The position numbers were made by a program, and so were the translations under genes. A model generated the notes under the pieces. It did no database searches. It was not told the origin of the DNA and saw only the letters and a program-made list of their open reading frames with translations. A DNA stretch of 64,000 nt from Nocardioides potassii (GTDB lineage Bacteria; Actinomycetota; Actinomycetes; Propionibacteriales; Nocardioidaceae): NCBI RefSeq assembly GCF_021648885.1, contig NZ_JAKJHZ010000007.1, forward strand, positions 186,001 to 250,000. The letters run 5' to 3'. Position 1 is the first letter of the stretch; each line of letters opens with the position of its first letter. Positions 51,522-60,651 of the stretch are shown here, one piece after another.

Positions 51522-52307
51522 CTAACCGGGCGGCATCTCCAGGGTGACCGGCTTGGTCGGTCCGACGCCTGTCGTCAGGTGGAAGGTGAAGGTCACCTCG
51601 GGCGCACGGTGCGGCACGGCGGTCGGGAAGGAGAACGTCTCGGTCTGCTCCTCGTGGACCGTGACGGGCACGGTGCCGAGGTCGGCGTCGCCGGCGGTCG
51701 CGGTGACGGTGCCTTGGCACCCACCGGCGCCCGTGCCGCAGGTGACCTGGATGGCCACGTGTCCCGTGCTGTCCGGGCGCAACGCCGTCGTCGTGACGCT
51801 GAGCAGCGAGGGGAGCTCAACGCCGGTCGGGGTGTTGTCGCCGTTCGGGTCGAAGCAGCCGTCGAACTCCGCGACCGGGTTGGTCACCTCACGGCCCTTC
51901 GTGTCGGTGAGCGTGGCGAACCCGACGAGCTTGCTCGGGGCGCTGGCCGTGTAGCAGCCGTTGCTGTGGACCTGCAGCTCGAGCTTGCCGTAGCCCTCGG
52001 GCGGCATCGGGTTGGTGGGATCGGTCCAGCTGACCAGGCAGTTCCAGTTGCTGCCCGCCCCGACGTCGGGCTCGACGGCACCGCCCTTGTCGCACATGGC
52101 GGAAGCGTGGAGGGACTCGGGGGTGATGCCCCCGTGGCCGAGGAGCGTGGCCCGCTGGGCGTACAGGTTCGAGAAGGTGGCCGGGAGCGAGCGTTCGAGG
52201 CGGGCACGGGTGATCGAGCTCCCGCCGCCCGAGCCGGCGACGACGGCGCCGCCGACCGCGAGCACGACGGCGATCGCGGCGACGAGACTGATGACGAAGC
52301 GACGCAT
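51522..52307 (-). CDS. Exported or membrane-anchored protein of unknown function
   Basis: Protein of 261 residues with an N-terminal membrane anchor or signal (FVISLVAAIAVVLAVGGAVV) followed by a Gly/Ser stretch. The extracytoplasmic part has six Cys (AMCDK, WNCLVS, NGCYT, DGCFD, VTCGT, GGCQG), enough for three disulfides, and a C-terminal beta-rich region. No family is recognised. GGAGGT precedes the ATG, which lies 2 bp after the ABC permease stop, so it is the third gene of that operon and may be the partner or cargo of the ABC-2 exporter. Confidence 0.72.
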   Translation of the reverse strand: MRRFVISLVAAIAVVLAVGGAVVAGSGGGSSITRARLERSLPATFSNLYAQRATLLGHGGITPESLHASAMCDKGGAVEPDVGAGSNWNCLVSWTDPTNPMPPEGYGKLELQVHSNGCYTASAPSKLVGFATLTDTKGREVTNPVAEFDGCFDPNGDNTPTGVELPSLLSVTTTALRPDSTGHVAIQVTCGTGAGGCQGTVTATAGDADLGTVPVTVHEEQTETFSFPTAVPHRAPEVTFTFHLTTGVGPTKPVTLEMPPG

Positions 52308-52309
52308 GG

Positions 52310-53176
52310 TCAACCTCCGGTGATGTCGCGGTGGCGGACGACGAGGAAGGCGGCGAGCAGGCTGACCGCGGCCCACACGGCGCTGGTGGCGGCGCCGTCG
52401 AGGATCGGCCCGGTGAACCTGGGCTCCGCGAGGAGGCCGTGCCAGGCCTCGAACGGGGTGGTGAGCAGGTAGGGGCGGATCGCCTCGACGCCGCCCAGCG
52501 AGCCGACGAGCTGCATCACCATGGCGATCACGACCGGTGCGGCGATGCCGACCGCCGCGTTGCGCGACCAGACCGAGAAGAGCAGCGCCAGGCAGGTGAA
52601 GGCCACCAGTGGCGGCGCCATCGTGGCCCAGCTCGCGGCGACCAGTGGGAGGGCCGTCGACGGCTGGATCACCTGCCCGGACAGGCCGATCAGCGGCCCG
52701 TGCCCGACGATGAGCAGGCTGGCGCCGATGGTGGCCGCCGCCAGCAGGACGAGCGCGAGCAGCCCGAAGACGATCGCGACGACGACCTTGGCCCAGAACA
52801 GCCGGGACCTGCTGACCGAGCGGGTGAGAACGGTCTTCCAGGTGCCGTGCTGGTCCTCGCTGGCGAAGATGTCGCCGGCGACGACCGCGGTGACGAGCGG
52901 CAGGATCCACTGGCTGGCGAAGCCCAGGACGAGCAGGGCCATCGCGAAGCCGTTCACCGTCGAGAAGCGCCCGAAGAGGCTGTCCTTGGGCGGGCGAGAC
53001 TGGGCGCCGACGACCACGACGACCGCGATCGGCGCGACCAGCGAGCCGATGAGGAGCGCCTTCGAGCGGAGCTGGGCCCGCAGCTTGCGGGTCTCCCAGC
53101 GGATCGCGTCACCGAGGCTCGCCTCGCGGCGTCGTACGTCGGTCCGCGCCGCCGGAGCCAGGGTCGCGGTGGTCAT
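52310..53176 (-). CDS. ABC-2 type transporter permease
   Basis: Protein of 288 residues with about six helices. A basic N-terminal cytoplasmic segment (AIRWETRKLRAQLRSKALL) precedes helix 1. DIFASEDQHGTWKTVLTRSVSR near 102 is the loop typical of ABC-2 permeases (gene-disruption/antibiotic export type). The ATG overlaps the ATPase stop by 4 bp. The substrate is unknown. Confidence 0.85.
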   Translation of the reverse strand: MTTATLAPAARTDVRRREASLGDAIRWETRKLRAQLRSKALLIGSLVAPIAVVVVVGAQSRPPKDSLFGRFSTVNGFAMALLVLGFASQWILPLVTAVVAGDIFASEDQHGTWKTVLTRSVSRSRLFWAKVVVAIVFGLLALVLLAAATIGASLLIVGHGPLIGLSGQVIQPSTALPLVAASWATMAPPLVAFTCLALLFSVWSRNAAVGIAAPVVIAMVMQLVGSLGGVEAIRPYLLTTPFEAWHGLLAEPRFTGPILDGAATSAVWAAVSLLAAFLVVRHRDITGG

Positions 53177-54144
53177 CGGACCACCTGCTTCTCACGGGGG
53201 AGGTGTACGTCGTCTGGGCGGGCGTCGGTGAGCATGAAGAACAAGGCGTCCAGGGGCGTGCGGGTGGGGGTGAAGGCGAGGAGCGGCACCTCGGCGCGGA
53301 CGAGGTCGGCGACGTAGGCGGCGAGGTCGCGCTCCGACCCCGTCGCGACGAGACCACCCTCGGGTGCGTGCTCGACCCCGACCGCCGGGTGGCGGGTGCG
53401 GCCGATCGACATGGCCTGCGTGTCATCTCCTGTGCGGAGCACGTGGCCCGGATCGGGGGCCATTGCGCGCAGGTCGTCGATCGTGCCGTGGAACGCGACC
53501 GTCCCGCGGTTCATGATCGTGACGTTGTCGCAGATCTCCTCGACCTCGTCCATGTGGTGCGACGAGAGCAGCACCGTCAGGCCGCTGGCCGCGAGCCGCT
53601 TGACGAGCGCCCGCATGTCGCGGATGCCGGCCGGGTCGAGGCCGTTGGCCGGCTCGTCCAGCACCAGCAGGCCCGGGCTTCGCAGCAGGCTGGCGGCGAC
53701 GCCGAGCCGCTGCCGCATGCCGTAGGAGTAGCCGCCGACTTTGTCGCCGTCGCGCCCGGTGAGGTCGACGACCTCCAGCACCTCGTCGATCCGCTCGGGC
53801 AGGCCGGAGCCGTCGAGCAGCGCGAGGCCCTCGAGGTTCTGCCGCCCGGTGAGGTACGGGTAGAACTTCGGGCTCTCGATGAATCCGGCCACGTCGTCGA
53901 GGGTGTGGACGCCGGCCTCGTCCCACGTCCGACCGAAGACGCGGATCTCGCCGCCGTCGGGCCGGATGAGCCCGAAGAGCATCCGCAGGAGTGTCGTCTT
54001 GCCCGCACCGTTGGGGCCGAGGATGCCGTACACCTCCCCCGGCGCGACGCGCACGGACACGTCGTCGACGGCCACGAGCGGGCCGTACATCTTGGTCACG
54101 CCGACGACGTCCACGGCGGCGCCGACTGCTGCTGTCTTGGTCAT
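53173..54144 (-). CDS. ABC transporter ATP-binding protein
   Basis: Protein of 323 residues. Walker A GPNGAGKTTLLRML near 45, the signature YSYGMRQRLGVAASLL near 140, Walker B LLVLDEPANGLDP near 160 and switch His LSSHHMDE near 192. The C-terminal 90 residues are an extension found in many ABC-2 export ATPases. TACGGT ends 7 bases before the ATG and no Shine-Dalgarno is seen, so the message is probably leaderless. First gene of a three-gene operon. Confidence 0.9.
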   Translation of the reverse strand: MTKTAAVGAAVDVVGVTKMYGPLVAVDDVSVRVAPGEVYGILGPNGAGKTTLLRMLFGLIRPDGGEIRVFGRTWDEAGVHTLDDVAGFIESPKFYPYLTGRQNLEGLALLDGSGLPERIDEVLEVVDLTGRDGDKVGGYSYGMRQRLGVAASLLRSPGLLVLDEPANGLDPAGIRDMRALVKRLAASGLTVLLSSHHMDEVEEICDNVTIMNRGTVAFHGTIDDLRAMAPDPGHVLRTGDDTQAMSIGRTRHPAVGVEHAPEGGLVATGSERDLAAYVADLVRAEVPLLAFTPTRTPLDALFFMLTDARPDDVHLPREKQVVR

Positions 54145-54200
54145 GTCGGACACCGTAGGAATCCGAGGATGAAGGAACGATGAAGAGCCGCGCGGGCGCC

Positions 54201-55637
54201 TCAGCCGACCAGCGGGAGAAGCACCGTCACCGTCATCCGCCGGTCGTGGCCGCACATGATGTCGGTCGCCACCCCGGTCGACGCGTGGTGCCCGTCGTGG
54301 CACAGCCGCAGCTCGCCTCCCGCTCGAGCGACGAGGTGCTCGACGAGGGACAGCCCCAGCCCCGCCCCTGGACGCGAACGCGCCTCCGGCGCCCGGCTGA
54401 ACCTGTGGGTGGCCCGGGCCAGCATGTCCGCCTCCATCCCCGGCCCGGCGTCGGCCACGGTCAGGACGGCGTACGCACCGTCACGTCGTACGCCGACCCG
54501 GACCGGCGGCGCCCCGTGGGACAGACCGTTGGCGAGGAGGTTCGACACGATGCGGGTGTGGGAGTGGCCGTCGGAGGAGACGCGGACCGCGACGGCCGGG
54601 ACGTTGAGCAGCACGTCCTCCGCCCGGTCGGGGTGGGCAGCGTGCCACCGCTCGACCTCGTGCAGCGCCACGCCGCCGAGGTCCGTGCCGCCGCCGTCGC
54701 GCCCGGTGTCCGGGTGGACGGTGTCGAGCTCGAGCAGCTGCTCGGCCAGGGCGGCGAGGCGGTCCACGTCGACGGCCAGCTCGTCGAGCACCGTCTCGTG
54801 CTCGGCCACGGTCCGCTGACGACGGCGCGCGACCTGGATGCGCGAGCTCAGCAGGGTGAGCGGGGTCCGCAGCTCGTGGCTCGCATCGCCGACGAACTGC
54901 CGCTCGCGGGCGAGCGCGTCGTCGAGGGCGGCCAGCATCTCGTTGAGGGTGTCGCCGAGGCGTGTCACCTCGTCGTCGCGCTCGGCGGGCACGTCGAGGC
55001 GCAGGTGGCTGGCGCCGGTCGCGATCTCGGCGGCTCGCCGCCGGTAGCGTTCGACCGGACGCAGCGCCGACCGCGCGAGCTGGTCGCCCACCAGCGAGGC
55101 GACCACCAGGGCGCCCAGCCCGGCGAGCCCCATCTGCAGCAGCAGCTCGCGCAGCGCCTCGTCCCGGTGGTCGCGCCGGACGCCGACCAGCAGGTAGGCG
55201 GCCGTGTCGTTCCGGTCGACGGTGCCTCCCAGCGAGGTGACCTCGACCCGGTAGGGGGTCCCGTCCACCGGCAGCATCGTGCCCACGTCGACGGTCGTCG
55301 AGCCGCTCCCGGGCAGGTCGGCTGCCGGCACGAGCGAACGATCGGGAGCGGGACCGCCTGAGTCGAGGACCGTGCCGTCCGCGTCGAGCACCTGCCAGCC
55401 GGTGCCGGTCGCGTCCGCGGCGTCGGTCCGGGCCACCGTGCCGTCGCTGCCCACCAGCGGGGTGATGACCGCGGTCGCCGACGCGAGCTCGGAGTCCAGG
55501 CTGCGGTCCAGGGCGTACTCCACCCGCCAGTAGACGACGGCCCCCGCGACGACGAGCAGCACGAGCATCGCTGCCGAGAAGCCTGCGACGAGCCGCACCC
55601 GCAGCGGCAGCGCCCGCAGGCGCGAGAGTGTCGTCAC
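54201..55637 (-). CDS. Membrane sensor histidine kinase
   Basis: Protein of 478 residues. One N-terminal helix (about 12-37), an outer sensor domain (about 40-165), a second helix, HAMP (LRPVERYRRRAAEIATG), HisKA with the His near 254 (DASHELRTPLTLL) and HATPase with NLLANGLSHGAPP, DAGPGMEADM and GAGLGLSLVEHL. The N box reads SNLLANGLSH in place of the usual N-A-(V/I)-(K/R)-(Y/F)-T. GTG start overlapping the regulator stop by 4 bp, so it is coupled to it. Confidence 0.92.
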   Translation of the reverse strand: MTTLSRLRALPLRVRLVAGFSAAMLVLLVVAGAVVYWRVEYALDRSLDSELASATAVITPLVGSDGTVARTDAADATGTGWQVLDADGTVLDSGGPAPDRSLVPAADLPGSGSTTVDVGTMLPVDGTPYRVEVTSLGGTVDRNDTAAYLLVGVRRDHRDEALRELLLQMGLAGLGALVVASLVGDQLARSALRPVERYRRRAAEIATGASHLRLDVPAERDDEVTRLGDTLNEMLAALDDALARERQFVGDASHELRTPLTLLSSRIQVARRRQRTVAEHETVLDELAVDVDRLAALAEQLLELDTVHPDTGRDGGGTDLGGVALHEVERWHAAHPDRAEDVLLNVPAVAVRVSSDGHSHTRIVSNLLANGLSHGAPPVRVGVRRDGAYAVLTVADAGPGMEADMLARATHRFSRAPEARSRPGAGLGLSLVEHLVARAGGELRLCHDGHHASTGVATDIMCGHDRRMTVTVLLPLVG

Positions 55638-56317
55638 GACGTCCCCGGCGGGTCCAGCCGGTAGCCCGCGCCACGGACCGTGGTGATCGACGTGGTGCCG
55701 AAGGCACGGTCCACCTTGGCGCGGATGGCGGCGAGGTGCACGTCGATGACGTTGCTGCGCAGGTCGGTGTCCCCGTCCCAGACCTCATCGAGGATCGTGA
55801 GGCGCGAGACGACCCTGCCCGCCCGGCTCGCGAGCAGCCAGAGGATGTCGAACTCCCGCGACGACAGCTCGATCGGCACACCGTTCCGGCTCGCCCGCCT
55901 GGCGCCGGCGTCGACGACCAGGTCCCCGACTGTCACCGCCGGCTGGTCGTCGTACGACGCCCGCCGGACCAGGGCTCGCAACCGCGCGAGCAGCTCGTCG
56001 AGGTCGAACGGCTTGGCGAGGTAGTCGTCCGCTCCCGCATCGAGGCCGTGGATCCGGTCGCGGACCTCGCCGCGGGCCGTCAGCACGAGCACCGGTGTCG
56101 TGACGCCGACGGCGCGCAACCGGCGGCACACGGTGAGGCCGTCGCTGCCCGGCAGCATCCAGTCGAGCAGCAGCACGTCGGGCGGGTCGTCGGCGAGCGC
56201 GCGTGAGTAGGCGGCGTTTCCGTCGCTCACGGTCTCGACCTCCCACCCGGCCTCCAGCAGTCCTTGGGCCAGGACGGCGGCGAGCCGGACGTCGTCCTCG
56301 GCCACCAGCACGCGCAT
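55634..56317 (-). CDS. OmpR-family response regulator
   Basis: Protein of 227 residues. Receiver domain 1-118 with acidic pocket EDD (7-9), phospho-acceptor Asp52 (LLLDWMLPGSDG), LTARGEVRDR and Lys near 102 (LAKPFDLDEL). Winged-helix output domain about 130-222 (ELSSREFDILWLLASRAGRV, VIDVHLAAIRAKVDR, TVRGAGYRLD). Partner of the kinase that follows. A direct repeat at 56369 lies 52 bp before its start and could be its own site. Confidence 0.94.
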   Translation of the reverse strand: MRVLVAEDDVRLAAVLAQGLLEAGWEVETVSDGNAAYSRALADDPPDVLLLDWMLPGSDGLTVCRRLRAVGVTTPVLVLTARGEVRDRIHGLDAGADDYLAKPFDLDELLARLRALVRRASYDDQPAVTVGDLVVDAGARRASRNGVPIELSSREFDILWLLASRAGRVVSRLTILDEVWDGDTDLRSNVIDVHLAAIRAKVDRAFGTTSITTVRGAGYRLDPPGTS

Positions 56318-56368
56318 ACGGCCACTGTGCACCGCCAGCCGTGAAGCAGCGCCCTCCCGGCCGCACCA

Positions 56369-56388
56369 GTCAGGTAGCGGGCAGGTTG
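56369..56388. promoter_or_regulatory. Direct repeat, candidate response-regulator site
   Basis: GTCAGGTAGCGGGCAGGTTG has two CAGGT half-sites 11 bp apart. It sits between the divergent regulator gene (starts 56317) and membrane-protein gene (starts 56408). The same pattern recurs at 58563, 60652 and 60689. Confidence 0.5.
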
Positions 56389-56407
56389 TCGCCCGCACCG
56401 TGGTCGC

Positions 56408-57670
56408 ATGACCACACGCACTGCTCCCCCGTCGAGCGCCCGGAAGCTGCTCAACAAGGTCCCCGAGGTCACCATCTGGTTCTGGGTGATCAAGATCCTC
56501 TGCACCACCGTCGGCGAGAGCTTCGCCGACTGGATCAACATGACGCTCGGCGTCGGGCTGGTGAACACCGCGATCCTCTTCACCGGGGTGTTCGCCGTCG
56601 TCCTCGCCATCCAGATGCGGCTGCGTCGCTACGTGCCGGCAGCCTACTGGCTGACGGTGGTGGTCGTGAGCGTCACCGGGACGCTCTACACCGACATCCT
56701 CACCGACCAGCTCGGGGTGCCCCTCTGGATCAGCACCACCGTGTTCTCGATCCTCCTCGCGGCGACGTTCGCGGTCTGGTGGGCGCGCGAGCGGACGCTG
56801 TCGATCCACAGCATCAACACCACGCCGCGCGAGGCGTTCTACTGGTTCGCCGTCCTCGTCACCTTCGCGCTCGGCACCGCGACCGGCGACTGGACGCTCG
56901 AGCTCACCGGCTGGGGTCCCGGACTCTCGATCCTGCTCCCGCTCGGCCTGATCGCTCTCGTCACCGTGCTCTGGGCCTCGGGCGCCGACGCGGTGCTCAC
57001 CTTCTGGGTGGCCTACATCCTCACCCGACCGCTGGGCGCCAACATCGGCGACTTCCTCGGCGGCTCGAAGAGCGAGCAAGGGCTGGGCATCGGCACGTTC
57101 GGCACCAGCCTGATCTTCCTCGGCGCGATCCTGGCGACCGTCGTCTACCTCTCGTGGAGCAAGGCGGACGTCATCGAGGTGCAGGACGAGCCGGCATACG
57201 TCCCCACGTCCACGCCACAGCGACGTCGCGCCACCCTCGGCGTGATGATCGCGGCGGCGGTGGCGACCGTCGCTCTTCTCGCCTGGGCCGACGCGCAGCC
57301 GCACCAGAGCGCGCTCGCCGACGAGGGCCCGGCACCGTCCTGCAGCAGCGGCGCACCGCTCGACGAGGCCGCAGCGACGCGGCAGGTCGCGACGGACTTC
57401 CCGGCGGCATCGGTGGCCCGCTACCGGACCATCGTCGACGACGCCAAGAGCCTGGCCGACGGCGGGGACGACCAGGCGGCGGCGACGCGGATCACCGACC
57501 TCGAGACGGCGTGGGACGCCGACCAGTCGACGATCCAGCCGGCGAGCTGCCAGGCGTGGACCTTCGTCGACGGACAGGTCGACGACGTGCTGAGCGCGGT
57601 GCGCACCTCGCACCCCGACCGTGCGACCGAGGACCGGGCGATGACCACCTTGCTCACGACTCTCGGCTGA
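56408..57670 (+). CDS. COG4705-type multi-pass membrane protein with an outer C-terminal domain
   Basis: Protein of 420 residues. Residues 15-265 hold about eight helices in two similar halves; KVPEVTIWFWVIKILCTTVG with ESFADWI, and later TPREAFYWFAVLVTFALGTA with TGDWT, are the twin signature of this family. A further helix (about 280-298) leads to an extracytoplasmic helical domain (about 305-420) with two Cys that may pair. The family has no firm function. It is divergent from the response regulator across a direct repeat and is a likely target. Confidence 0.75.
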   Translation: MTTRTAPPSSARKLLNKVPEVTIWFWVIKILCTTVGESFADWINMTLGVGLVNTAILFTGVFAVVLAIQMRLRRYVPAAYWLTVVVVSVTGTLYTDILTDQLGVPLWISTTVFSILLAATFAVWWARERTLSIHSINTTPREAFYWFAVLVTFALGTATGDWTLELTGWGPGLSILLPLGLIALVTVLWASGADAVLTFWVAYILTRPLGANIGDFLGGSKSEQGLGIGTFGTSLIFLGAILATVVYLSWSKADVIEVQDEPAYVPTSTPQRRRATLGVMIAAAVATVALLAWADAQPHQSALADEGPAPSCSSGAPLDEAAATRQVATDFPAASVARYRTIVDDAKSLADGGDDQAAATRITDLETAWDADQSTIQPASCQAWTFVDGQVDDVLSAVRTSHPDRATEDRAMTTLLTTLG

Positions 57671-57704
57671 CCCGGGCCGGCCCGACGCAGGCGACTACGG
57701 TCGG

Positions 57705-58457
57705 GTGGTGACCTCCGCCGTGGACTACGCCTGGTTCGGGGCCGGGCTGCTGGTCGTCGTGCTCGCGACGGTGCTCGTGGCCTGGCGTGCGGGCATCGGT
57801 CTCGGGTGGACGCCGCTCATGTCCCTGGCTCGTGCCGTCGTCCAGCTCGGCGTGGTCGCGCTGCTCCTCCGCGGCATCCTCACGGTGCCGTGGACGGTGG
57901 TCGCGTTCCTCCTGCTGATGCTCACCACGGCGTCGTGGACGGCGGCCGGTCGGCTGCGCGAGCTCTGGCACGGGCGACGGATCGCCGTCTCGGGCGTGGT
58001 CGTCGGTGCCGGCGTGGCCCTCACCCTGGTGTTCGCCCTCCGCCTGGTCGACCTCGAGGTGCGCTACCTGGTCGCGGTCGCCGGCATCATCATCGGCAAC
58101 GCCATGAGCGCCGCGACGCTGTCTGGTCGCAACTTCCTGCGAGGCGTGCGCCACCGGCGCGACGAGGTCGAGGCCTGGTTGTCCCTGGGTGCGACCCCGG
58201 CCCGGGCGCACCTCGAGATCGGCCGGGAGGCGGTCCGCGAGTCGCTGCTCCCGAACCTCGACCAGACCCGGTCGACGGGCCTGGTGACCCTGCCCGGCGC
58301 CTTCGTCGGCGCGCTCTTCGGCGGCGCCAGCCCCGCTGTCGCCGCACAGTTCCAGCTCGTCGTGCTGGCCGGCATCGCGCTGGCGATGACGGTGACCGGG
58401 GTCGTCGTGACCCGCCAGCTGGGCCGCTCGCCCTACCTGCCGGCCGCGCCGTCCTGA
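57705..58457 (+). CDS. UPF0014/FetB-like ABC permease
   Basis: Protein of 250 residues with about six or seven helices, resembling the permease of the FetAB iron exporter. SWTAAGRLRELWHGRRIA, GIIIGNAMSAATLSG and LVTLPGAFVGALFGG are family blocks. No ATPase gene is adjacent. A second GTG at 57708 stands 6 bases after TACGGT (57696-57701), so translation may start there on a leaderless message. It follows the COG4705 gene by 34 bp. Confidence 0.82.
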   Translation: MVTSAVDYAWFGAGLLVVVLATVLVAWRAGIGLGWTPLMSLARAVVQLGVVALLLRGILTVPWTVVAFLLLMLTTASWTAAGRLRELWHGRRIAVSGVVVGAGVALTLVFALRLVDLEVRYLVAVAGIIIGNAMSAATLSGRNFLRGVRHRRDEVEAWLSLGATPARAHLEIGREAVRESLLPNLDQTRSTGLVTLPGAFVGALFGGASPAVAAQFQLVVLAGIALAMTVTGVVVTRQLGRSPYLPAAPS

Positions 58458-58466
58458 CAAGGGAAC

Positions 58467-58503
58467 GGACCCACCACCCTCGGGGGGTTGGGGTGGCGGG
58501 CCC
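58467..58503. terminator. Hairpin between convergent genes
   Basis: CCCACCACCC (58470-58479) pairs with GGGTGGCGGG (58491-58500) with one mismatch and an 11-base loop. It follows the permease stop by 12 bp. Confidence 0.6.
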
Positions 58504-58562
58504 GCTCGTTTGCAGGCCAGCCCCGGGGGAAGGCAGGCCCGCTCAGCCTCATCGTGCGACAG

Positions 58563-58583
58563 CGAACCTGCACGCAACCTGAC
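58563..58583. promoter_or_regulatory. Direct repeat downstream of a kinase gene
   Basis: CGAACCTGCACGCAACCTGA(C) carries AACCTG twice, 11 bp apart. It differs from the complement of the site at 60689 by two bases only. It lies 10 bp beyond the kinase stop, an unexpected place for a promoter site. Confidence 0.5.
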
Positions 58584-58592
58584 TGCTCGACG

Positions 58593-59936
58593 TCACCGAC
58601 GCGGCAGGCGGAAGCGGAACCGCGCGCCCGCCCCGCCGGAGCCGTCCACCTCGACGTCCCCGCCGAAGGACTGCGCCACCCGTCGGGCGATGCCCAGGCC
58701 GAGGCCTGCCCCTCCACCGCCGGAGACGCCGGGCCTGAAGAGGGTGTCCCGGACTGCCGCCGCCACGCCCGGTCCGTCGTCGGCGACGACCAGCTCGACC
58801 CGGTCCGGGTGGTCGGTCGCCTCGACAACGATCATGCCGCTCGCGTGCCGGGCGGCGTTGTCGACGACCGGCGACAGGGCGCGTACGACGAGCGCAGCGG
58901 GGGCCGCGACCCGCGCCGTCGAGCCCGACGTCCGGTCGACGACCTCCGCCCGTCCGGCTGCGGCGGCGACGATCGCGGGCACGAGGTCCGCGACACGGCA
59001 CCCGTCGCGCCCGGACGTCGTACGGTCGCGGGCGAGGTCGAGCAGCGTCGTGATCACGGCCCCCATCTCGCGGGCGGAGGCGGCGATCTGCTCGAGGTCC
59101 GCGCGCACCGTGGGGTCCTCGACACCGCGCAGCAGCGCGAGGTCGGCCGAGCCCTGGATGCCGGTCAGCGGCGTGCGCAGCTCGTGGGCGAGCTCGGCGG
59201 TCAGGCGCTGCTCCGAGCGGATCGCGGACGCGACCCGGTCGAGGAGGTGGTCGAGGGTCTCGCCGAGGGCGGCGAGCTCGTTGGTCGGCGGGCCGAGACC
59301 GAAACGGTGGGCGAGGTCGTGCTCGCTCCACTCCGAGGCGCGGTCGGCCATCACCGTGACCGGCTTGAGCGCCTGGGCCGTCACCCGCCACGCCATGAAG
59401 CCGGTGGCGGCGACGACCAGCACGCCGAGGACGACCGAGGCGAGCAGCGCGTAGAGCTCGGAGAGCTCGTAGGGCCCGGTCTCCTCGCTGGCGACCAGCA
59501 CCCCCGTCGTGCCGTCGCTCGTCGTGAAGGGGGTGGCCAGCAGCTGGTTCTCGTCGTCGGCCGTGGGGACGAGGCGGGCCCGGTCGGACGTCGCCAGCCC
59601 GTCGGCAGCCTCCTGCAGTGTGCTCCCGAGCGACCCCGCGACCCGCTCGCCGGCGAGGTAGACCACCATGCCGGGCTGCAGGTCGTCCGACGACAAGGCC
59701 CGCGGGTCGTTCTCCTCCAGCGTGTCCACCACCGTCCGCGACCGGTCCTCGAGGACCTGCCGGATGTCGCGCTGGGCGGCGTACTCCAGGACGAGGTGGG
59801 TGCCGAGGATGACGACGATCATCGCCAGCGACATGAACCCGACGGTGGAGGCGACGATCGAGGTCCGGAACGACCGCGGCGTGAACCGGCTGCGGAGCCC
59901 GAGCGGCTCGTCCTCGGCACGCGCGGTCTCGTCCAT
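58593..59936 (-). CDS. Membrane sensor histidine kinase
   Basis: Protein of 447 residues. Helix 1 (about 24-50), outer sensor (about 52-170), helix 2, HAMP (ALKPVTVMADRASEWSEHDL), HisKA with His near 251 (ELAHELRTPLTGI), and HATPase with PVVDNAARHASG, ADDGPGVAAAV and GAGLGLGIARRVAQSFGG. The ATG shares one base with the regulator stop (TGATG). It is a different lineage from the kinase at 54201. Confidence 0.92.
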   Translation of the reverse strand: MDETARAEDEPLGLRSRFTPRSFRTSIVASTVGFMSLAMIVVILGTHLVLEYAAQRDIRQVLEDRSRTVVDTLEENDPRALSSDDLQPGMVVYLAGERVAGSLGSTLQEAADGLATSDRARLVPTADDENQLLATPFTTSDGTTGVLVASEETGPYELSELYALLASVVLGVLVVAATGFMAWRVTAQALKPVTVMADRASEWSEHDLAHRFGLGPPTNELAALGETLDHLLDRVASAIRSEQRLTAELAHELRTPLTGIQGSADLALLRGVEDPTVRADLEQIAASAREMGAVITTLLDLARDRTTSGRDGCRVADLVPAIVAAAAGRAEVVDRTSGSTARVAAPAALVVRALSPVVDNAARHASGMIVVEATDHPDRVELVVADDGPGVAAAVRDTLFRPGVSGGGGAGLGLGIARRVAQSFGGDVEVDGSGGAGARFRFRLPRR

Positions 59937-60601
59937 CACCTCAGTGTGTAGCCGACGCCGCGCACCGTGGCGAGCTCGAGCGGTGAGTCGACCTCGCGCA
60001 GCTTGACCCGGATCCGCCGGACGTAGGAGTCGACGGTGTTGTCGCTGACGATCCCGCCGTGCGGCCACGCCGCGGCGACCACCGCGCGACGTCGTACGAC
60101 CTCGCCGGGGCGCGAGGTGATGGCCGCGAGCATCCGGAACTCGGTCGGCGTCAGCATCGACTCCTTGCCGTTGCACGACACGGAGTGCCGCGCCGGGTCG
60201 AGGACGAGGTCGGTCGGCGCCTCGGCGACGACGAGGCGGCCGCGCTTGGCGAGGGCCTCGACGCGGGCAATCAGCTCGAGCACGTCGAACGGCTTGGGGA
60301 GGTAGTCGTCGGCGCCGGCACTGAAGCCCGCCAGCTTGTCGTGGACCGAGCCGAGCGCGGTCAGGAACAGGACGGGCGCCGACTGGCCGGCGCTGCGCAA
60401 CGCCTGGCACACGTCGCGGCCGTCCGCATCAGGCAGGCCGATGTCGAGGATCACCACGTCCAGTGCGTCGTCCTCGACGAAGGTCCGGAGCGCCTCGCCG
60501 CCGTCGTGCGCGACGACGACCTCGTGACCGGCGAGACGCATGGCGTCGCCGACGACGCGCCGGATCGTCGCGTCGTCCTCGCAGAGTCCTATGCGCGCCA
60601 T
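59936..60601 (-). CDS. OmpR-family response regulator
   Basis: Protein of 221 residues. Receiver with CEDD (7-10), phospho-acceptor Asp53 (VILDIGLPDADG), LTALGSVHDK and Lys near 103 (LPKPFDVLEL). The winged-helix domain (about 125-221) includes LTPTEFRMLAAITSRPGEV and DSYVRRIRVKLREVD. A pair of inverted direct repeats lies 51-108 bp before the ATG, in the gap shared with the DUF2231 gene. Confidence 0.94.
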   Translation of the reverse strand: MARIGLCEDDATIRRVVGDAMRLAGHEVVVAHDGGEALRTFVEDDALDVVILDIGLPDADGRDVCQALRSAGQSAPVLFLTALGSVHDKLAGFSAGADDYLPKPFDVLELIARVEALAKRGRLVVAEAPTDLVLDPARHSVSCNGKESMLTPTEFRMLAAITSRPGEVVRRRAVVAAAWPHGGIVSDNTVDSYVRRIRVKLREVDSPLELATVRGVGYTLR

Positions 60602-60651
60602 CGGGGCTCGCTCGGGGCTTCGGGGCACCTCACAGGCCAAGCGTGCCCCAT

